Positions 24,839 through 28,497 of a stretch of 28,497 nucleotides of DNA are shown here, one piece after another (the first letter of the stretch is position 1; each line of letters opens with the position of its first letter). Source of the stretch: Chloroflexota bacterium (GTDB taxonomy: Bacteria; Chloroflexota; UBA6077); NCBI GenBank assembly GCA_021806765.1, contig JAJZQR010000032.1, forward strand, positions 1 to 28,497, read 5' to 3'. The notes under the pieces were generated by a model. The model was given only the letters and a program-made list of their open reading frames with translations. It was not told the origin of the DNA and ran no database searches. A program made the translations under genes and the position numbers.

Positions 24839-26141
24839 CGTCCACCCGCTGGTCGTACCGATCGTCCCCCCGCAGCTTGTGGCACACGCGGCACTCCGAC
24901 GGCTTGTTGGCCGATCGCATCCGCGCCCTGAACCTCCGGTACGACTCCCCGTTCCAGATCTCCAACGCCGTCTGCTGCTTGAGATCCCCCAGGACGCGGT
25001 TGCTGTAGCAGCAGCAGTTCACGGTGCCGTCGTCCCGGGCGTAGAACGTCTGCCAGGGCTCGTGGCAGATCGGTCCTGGGTCCTGGGTTCCGGGTTCTGG
25101 GTTCTGATTGCCCCAGCCCTCACCCTGTCGCCTCATGGCCCTCAACAGATCGGTCGTGGGAAGCTGCAGGTCGAACGGGTAGCTGGCCGTCTCCGCCACC
25201 GCCCGTGCCTCGGCGAAGGCCTGCTCCACCTGCGGCCACAGGTCGGGGTTCAGCAGCGACTGCTCCGCCAGGGAGGGATCCACCACCGTCAGCGGCATCA
25301 CCACGGCCCCGGCGCACCGCAGCTCCAGCGCCAGCCGAACCATCTCGGGCACCTCGCGGACGTTGTCCCGCATGGCCGTGAACTGAAGCTGCAGCACCGG
25401 CTTCACCCGTTCCAGAGGGACCTCAAGAGGCCCCCTCTCCCCCTGGGAGAGGGTCGGGGTGAGGGCTTGCCCCGCTGATTGACGGCCGCTCATGGCAGCT
25501 CGCTCCGCCTTCAGCTCGTTCAACCGCCGAAGGTGGCCGACCACCCGCTCGTAGTTGGCGCCCGTTATCACCCGCTCGTAGCTCTCCTTGGTTCCCCCGC
25601 TGAAGGAGACCACCAGCAGATCCTGCTCCAGCTCCACCATGGCCCGGGCGATCCTCTCCGTCAGCAGCATGGCGTTCGAGTTGAGGCCGACGAAGCTGCC
25701 CCTCCCCTTGGCGATGCGGAGCATCTCCACGAAGTTCGGGTTCAGCAGAGGCTCGCCGAGGCCGAAGAGGCTGAGCCGGCTGCCGGGTTCCAGTAGCGGC
25801 TCCAACCGGGCGAAGGTCTCCAGCTTCATGTGCTCCCTGGTCTGCCGGGTCGTCTCCGGAAAGGACAGCCGGCACATGAAGCAGTGGAGGTTGCACCGGG
25901 TGGTAGACTCGGCGTACACCAGGACCGGCCTCGACCGAAGAACGTCGGGGAGGCTTTTCAGCTCCTCCTGATTGAGATCCCAGTTGGATTGGGGAGCTCG
26001 GGGCAACTCGGTCGCCGCCTGGGGTTGGGCCAGACGCCAACGCAGGTAGTCGCGAAGGTCGCGTCCCAGCCCCGCCGGGCCCTTGCGGGCCAGGGAGGAC
26101 CAGGCCTTCCCCAGCAGATTCTTATTGGTGGTCTCGATCAT
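24813..26141 (-). CDS. Radical SAM protein with SPASM-type C-terminus
   Basis: A 442-residue protein. The radical SAM cluster motif is CNLHCFMC (CxxxCxxC) near residue 80, followed by LSLFGLGEPLLNPNF and a VSFSGGTKESYERV strand. The C-terminal part, CHEPWQTFYARDDGTVNCCCYSN through NKPSECRVCHKL, has the spaced cysteines of a SPASM or related auxiliary-cluster domain. The substrate is unknown; relatives modify peptides, sugars or lipids. ATG 26141 (MIETTNKN) has GGAAGAG upstream and is preferred over ATG/TTG at 26180-26183. Two segments look like dispersed repeats captured in frame: ALTPTLSQGERG (around residue 222) and NPEPGTQDPGP (around 345-356). Both fall between core motifs, so the enzyme may still work. 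Confidence 0.88.
   Translation of the reverse strand: MIETTNKNLLGKAWSSLARKGPAGLGRDLRDYLRWRLAQPQAATELPRAPQSNWDLNQEELKSLPDVLRSRPVLVYAESTTRCNLHCFMCRLSFPETTRQTREHMKLETFARLEPLLEPGSRLSLFGLGEPLLNPNFVEMLRIAKGRGSFVGLNSNAMLLTERIARAMVELEQDLLVVSFSGGTKESYERVITGANYERVVGHLRRLNELKAERAAMSGRQSAGQALTPTLSQGERGPLEVPLERVKPVLQLQFTAMRDNVREVPEMVRLALELRCAGAVVMPLTVVDPSLAEQSLLNPDLWPQVEQAFAEARAVAETASYPFDLQLPTTDLLRAMRRQGEGWGNQNPEPGTQDPGPICHEPWQTFYARDDGTVNCCCYSNRVLGDLKQQTALEIWNGESYRRFRARMRSANKPSECRVCHKLRGDDRYDQRVDDAEFYDEL
25072..25106. repeat. Heptamer tandem repeat inside the radical SAM gene
   Basis: Five 7-bp units run from 25072 to 25106: GGTCCTG, GGTCCTG, GGTTCCG, GGTTCTG, GGTTCTG. On the coding strand they give NPEPGTQDPGP, just before the C-terminal cysteine domain. 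Similar GGGTTCT heptads are common between genes in such genomes; here they lie in frame within a gene. Confidence 0.85.
25433..25453. repeat. REP-like palindrome inside the radical SAM gene
   Basis: CCCTCTCCC (25433-25441) and GGGAGAGGG (25445-25453) form a perfect 9-bp stem with a 3-nt loop, followed by TCGGGGTGAGGGC. This is the widespread extragenic palindrome whose translation is LTPTLSQGERG. Here it is translated as part of the protein without breaking the frame. Confidence 0.85.
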
Positions 26142-26273
26142 CCGAACAGCTCTCTTCCGGCTCTCGGCGCCGTTGGGCATCAACGAAGGCGAGAGGCACT
26201 GCGGGCTAAGGCCCCAGTAGGGCCGGCAGGCTCAGGGGCAATACAGTGTGGCCGGCCAAGGGAAAGCTGAGCC

Positions 26274-26302
26274 ATTATATGGGGACTCAGTCCACCACGC
26301 AA
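26274..26302 (-). promoter_or_regulatory. Sigma70-like promoter of the radical SAM operon
   Basis: Minus-strand -35 TTGCGT (26297-26302), 17-bp spacer, perfect -10 TATAAT (26274-26279), with a leader of about 126 nt to ATG 26141. It is part of the 423-bp divergent gap 26142-26564. Confidence 0.6.
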
Positions 26303-26305
26303 TGC

Positions 26306-26474
26306 ACCCTCGCCTTGCTATCAGGGCCTTTTAGTTTTCCGGTGCCAAACCCACAAAGTGCAGCGTCAAGGCCACGGCCGTGTCATTCTGAGCGCAGCGA
26401 AGAATCTCTGCACATGTGCGTGGAGACCCTTCGCTGCGCTCAGGGTGACAACTAAAAGACCCTCGCCTTGCTAT
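26306..26474. repeat. Nested repeat block: 16-bp direct repeats with inverted-repeat ends
   Basis: ACCCTCGCCTTGCTAT occurs at 26306-26321 and again at 26459-26474. Just inside, AGGGCCTTTTAGTT (26323-26336) and AACTAAAAGACCCT (26450-26463) are 14-bp inverted repeats with one mismatch; the right arm overlaps the right direct repeat. The block encloses the 70-bp palindrome at 26381-26450. This looks like a small mobile or repeat-mediated insertion in the divergent promoter region. Confidence 0.65.
26381..26450. repeat. 70-bp palindromic intergenic repeat, copy 1
   Basis: The ends are TGTCA and TGACA. The arms are about 28 nt with four mismatches, and the core CTGAGCGCAGCGAAG is perfectly paired with its complement in the other arm. 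The same element, same length, recurs at 28425-28494. It belongs to the dispersed TGTCATTCTGAGCG type of bacterial palindromes. Confidence 0.85.
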
Positions 26475-26496
26475 TCCCCCACCCGAGCTATAGAAT
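26468..26496 (+). promoter_or_regulatory. Putative promoter of the dksA-like/lspA/rluD operon
   Basis: Plus-strand -35 TTGCTA (26468-26473), 17-bp spacer, -10 TAGAAT (26491-26496), about 65 nt before ATG 26565. The -35 hexamer lies within the right-hand copy of the 16-bp direct repeat. Confidence 0.5.
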
Positions 26497-26564
26497 CCCT
26501 GCGAAGGGCACGACGCTTGCCGTAACTGACTTCTGAGCCTATCTGAAAGGCGGTGCGGCGGATC

Positions 26565-26930
26565 ATGGCCATAACCATGGAGAACCTGCGCGAGAGGCTG
26601 TTGGAGGAGCGCCAGAGGTTCCAGGAGGAGATCGACGCCCTGGGCTACCTCCACGCGGACGGACTGGGCACCACCACCGAGTACGAGCACTACGGCAATC
26701 ACATGGCCGACATCGGCACCGAGACCTTCGAGCACGAGAAGGACCTCGCCCTGGAAATGAACCTGCGCAGGCAGCTCCAGGCCACCGAGGACGCCCTTCG
26801 GCGGTTCGAGCAGGGCAGCTACGGGATCTGCAGCAACTGCGGAGAGCCGATCCCCCTGGATCGGCTGGAGGCTCTGCCCCAGGCGACCCTGTGCATTCGG
26901 TGCAAGAGGCAACAGGAGGGCCAACACTGA
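26565..26930 (+). CDS. DksA/TraR-family zinc-finger protein
   Basis: A 121-residue protein. A helical coiled-coil region (about 5-80, rich in Glu/Arg/Leu, MENLRERLLEERQRFQEEID) is followed by a C4 zinc finger: Cys89, Cys92 (CSNC), Cys110 and Cys113 (CIRC). Family members bind the RNA polymerase secondary channel and modulate transcription, though short forms like this are less studied. ATG 26565 is chosen; GTG 26553 and ATG 26577 are in frame, and AAAGGCGG lies upstream. It is followed by lspA with a stop-start overlap, so it forms a small operon with lspA and the pseudouridine synthase gene. Confidence 0.9.
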   Translation: MAITMENLRERLLEERQRFQEEIDALGYLHADGLGTTTEYEHYGNHMADIGTETFEHEKDLALEMNLRRQLQATEDALRRFEQGSYGICSNCGEPIPLDRLEALPQATLCIRCKRQQEGQH

Positions 26931-27478
26931 CCAACGATGAACCCACCACAGTCGTCGAATTGAAATCGGAGGATAGGCGGGGCGGGAGCGCGAAGCTCCG
27001 CACCACCCTGCTGCTGCTCACGGCGCTGATCGTTCTTGCCCTGGATCAAGTCAGTAAGGTTGCCATTCGCCAGCTGCTGCTGGACGCCGGCACGCCGTCG
27101 ATCCCCCTCCTCGGCGGTTGGGTCAAGCTCACCTACGTGCAGAACCGCGGCGCTGCCTTCGGGCTTTTCCAGAACCAGTCGCTGTTCTTCATCGCGGTCG
27201 GGGTGCTGGTAGTCGGTGGCATCCTGATCGGCCAGCGGTTCGTCCCGGCCCACAAGACGTCCCTGGCCATCTGCCTGGGCATGCAGCTGGGCGGGGCCCT
27301 GGGGAACCTGATCGATCGATTGCGTTTCGGCCACGTGTTCGACTTCGTGGATCTGACCTACTGGCCCGTCTTCAACGTTGCCGACTCGGCCATCGTCGTC
27401 GGCGTGGCGATCTTGGCCTACCACCTTCTCACCAGCCCCTCGGAGCCGCGGTCTGCGGACGGCAGCCCCGAGAGGTGA
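26927..27478 (+). CDS. lspA: Lipoprotein signal peptidase (signal peptidase II)
   Basis: A protein of about 183 residues with four membrane helices. It has all LspA signatures: LDQVSK in the first helix, VQNRGAAFGLF, GNLIDR with catalytic Asp130, VFDFVDL, and FNVADSAI with catalytic Asp153. It cleaves prolipoprotein signal peptides at the lipid-modified Cys in the cytoplasmic membrane. The start is uncertain. CTG 26927 has AGGAGGG exactly 6 nt upstream and overlaps the dksA-like stop as CTGA. GTG 26891 and 26900 lie inside that gene, and TTG 26960 lacks a ribosome site. Its TGA overlaps the next gene's GTG. Confidence 0.95.
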   Translation: MTNDEPTTVVELKSEDRRGGSAKLRTTLLLLTALIVLALDQVSKVAIRQLLLDAGTPSIPLLGGWVKLTYVQNRGAAFGLFQNQSLFFIAVGVLVVGGILIGQRFVPAHKTSLAICLGMQLGGALGNLIDRLRFGHVFDFVDLTYWPVFNVADSAIVVGVAILAYHLLTSPSEPRSADGSPER

Positions 27479-28395
27479 GACAGTCCGTAACCGGGCAAGA
27501 CGAGGGGACCCGCCTGGACGTTTTCCTGGCCAAGGTCTACCCCGAGCGATCCAGGGCTGCCTGGCAAAAGGCTATCGAAGAGGGCCTGGTCACCGTCAAT
27601 GGCATGCTGCCCAAGGCCGGCACCCGGCTGGCCGAGGGCGACGGGGTAGAGGTCGCTCGACCGGAGGAGCGCCCTTCGGAGCCCGCCGAGAACCTCCCCA
27701 TCCTCTGTGTGATCTACGAGGATCCCGCCGTGGTGGTGATCGACAAACAGCCTGGGGTCGTGGTGCACCCCTCGCCGGGCCACCTGAGCGGCACCCTGGT
27801 AGACGCCCTGGTAACCCGGTACCCGGAGATACGGGGGGTGCCCGGGCCCGGCCGGCCGGGCATCGTCCATCGGCTCGACAAGGACACCTCAGGTCTGATG
27901 GTGGTGGCCCGCACCCCTCGGGCACTCTCCGAGCTGCAGCGCCAGATGAAAGAGCGCACCATAGAGAAGCGCTACCTCGTGCTGGTTGAGGGGGGACTGG
28001 CCGACGATCGCGGGCTGATCGACCTCCCCATAGAGCGGGACCTCGTTCGCCGCCAGCAGATGGCCGTGCAGCTCGAAGGGAAGCCCGCCAAGACCTACTT
28101 TGAGGTCTTGGAGAGGCTCGAAGGCTACACCTACCTGGAAGCCAAGCCCATCAGCGGCCGCACTCATCAGATCAGGGTTCACTTCTCCTTCATCGGCCAC
28201 CCGGTGGCCGGTGATAGACTGTATGGGTCGGGTCGAGGACCGAATGGCTTGAGCCGGCAGTTTCTCCACGCGACTCTCCTATCCTTCGAGTCGCCGCTGA
28301 CTCGAGAGAGGTTGACCTTTCGCTCGCCGCTGCCCGGCGATCTGGACGGCTGTCTCGCCTGGCTGCGTTCGCGAAGGAGAAGCGCCGAGCCCTAG
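27475..28395 (+). CDS. rluD: RluD-family 23S rRNA pseudouridine synthase
   Basis: A 306-residue RluA/RluD-type enzyme. The N-terminal S4 RNA-binding domain is TRLDVFLAKVYPERSRAAWQKAIEEGLVTVNG. The catalytic domain contains GIVHRLDKDTSGLMVVA with nucleophile Asp135, then EKRYLVLVEG and ISGRTHQIRVHF. It isomerises uridines in rRNA, and the exact target is not decided by sequence. GTG 27475 overlaps the lspA stop as GTGA; an open frame starting at 27118 would run through lspA and is not real. lspA followed by rluD is a common bacterial gene order. Confidence 0.93.
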   Translation: MRQSVTGQDEGTRLDVFLAKVYPERSRAAWQKAIEEGLVTVNGMLPKAGTRLAEGDGVEVARPEERPSEPAENLPILCVIYEDPAVVVIDKQPGVVVHPSPGHLSGTLVDALVTRYPEIRGVPGPGRPGIVHRLDKDTSGLMVVARTPRALSELQRQMKERTIEKRYLVLVEGGLADDRGLIDLPIERDLVRRQQMAVQLEGKPAKTYFEVLERLEGYTYLEAKPISGRTHQIRVHFSFIGHPVAGDRLYGSGRGPNGLSRQFLHATLLSFESPLTRERLTFRSPLPGDLDGCLAWLRSRRRSAEP

Positions 28396-28424
28396 TACAC
28401 GACCACAGAGAAGGTGATATGTAC

Positions 28425-28494
28425 TGTCATGCTGAGCGCAGCGAAGCATCTCCCCGTGGCGAGAGGAGATCCTTCGCTATCGCTCAGGATGACA
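28425..28494. repeat. 70-bp palindromic intergenic repeat, copy 2
   Basis: TGTCATGCTGAGCGCAGCGA opens the element and GGATGACA closes it. The arms pair over about 29 nt with a few mismatches and one bulge. Length and arm sequence match copy 1 at 26381-26450; only the loop differs. It lies 29 bp after the rluD-like stop and could form a strong transcript hairpin there, but has no T-run. Confidence 0.85.
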
Positions 28495-28497
28495 CCT

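Noticed and set aside
25072..25106. Heptamer array as a CRISPR or VNTR locus
   Set aside because: Units are contiguous without spacers, too short for CRISPR, and in frame inside a gene.
757..25920. A 15-base identity (GGTGGTAGACTCGGC) near 759 and near 25904
   Set aside because: About what chance allows in 28 kb, and the second copy lies in conserved radical SAM coding sequence.
27118..27474. Extension of the RluD-like protein into lspA
   Set aside because: The region is fully covered by conserved lspA in another frame; GTG 27475 gives the normal S4-domain start.

Overview
The window is about 28.5 kb of GC-rich bacterial DNA, roughly 60% GC. It is dominated by a cell-surface polysaccharide locus. 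The sequence has frequent GTG and TTG starts, 'GTGA/ATGA' stop-start overlaps, palindromic repeats between genes, large GT-C membrane glycosyltransferases, and a dksA-like, lspA, rluD gene string. Together these suggest a Chloroflexota-type (or comparable GC-rich environmental) bacterium. That is inference from style; no rRNA, tRNA or CRISPR array was seen.

Layout. (1) 1-732, plus strand: the 3' end of an unrecognised gene, a REP-like hairpin, and a two-gene cassette of small proteins (DUF4258-like and DUF2283-like) that resembles a toxin-antitoxin pair. (2) 840-2150, plus strand: a polytopic GT-C/DUF2142-like membrane protein. (3) 2215-20510, minus strand: fifteen co-directional, tightly packed genes that look like one operon read right to left from a sigma70-like promoter at 20702-20730. 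(4) 20806-21732, minus strand: a UDP-xylose synthase-like gene with its own promoter. (5) 22056-23435, plus strand: an unusual membrane protein with a bacterial PH domain. (6) 23501-26141, minus strand: a SPASM-type radical SAM protein followed by a second GT-C/DUF2142-like protein. (7) 26565-28395, plus strand: dksA/traR-like, lspA and rluD-like housekeeping genes, bracketed by two copies of a 70-bp palindromic repeat.

How the locus probably works. A WbpA-type UDP-HexNAc 6-dehydrogenase and a WbpP/GalE-type epimerase make UDP-HexNAc uronates. A polyprenyl-phosphate HexNAc-1-phosphate transferase, fused to a WbpM-like half-protein, starts the repeat unit. A CDP-sugar module (glucose-1-phosphate cytidylyltransferase, 4,6-dehydratase, C-methyltransferase, RmlC-type epimerase, SDR reductase) should make a branched C-methyl 6-deoxyhexose. 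One GT4 and two GT2 transferases extend the unit, a Wzx-type flippase exports it, and a polytopic protein of unknown family is the best polymerase candidate. A terminal AsnB-type amidotransferase may amidate a uronic acid.

Most notable items: the phosphoglycosyltransferase/WbpM-half fusion, the CDP-C-methyl-sugar pathway, a 91-bp MITE-like element with a TATG target duplication inside the operon, a radical SAM gene carrying two repeat-derived insertions, and the PH-domain membrane protein.
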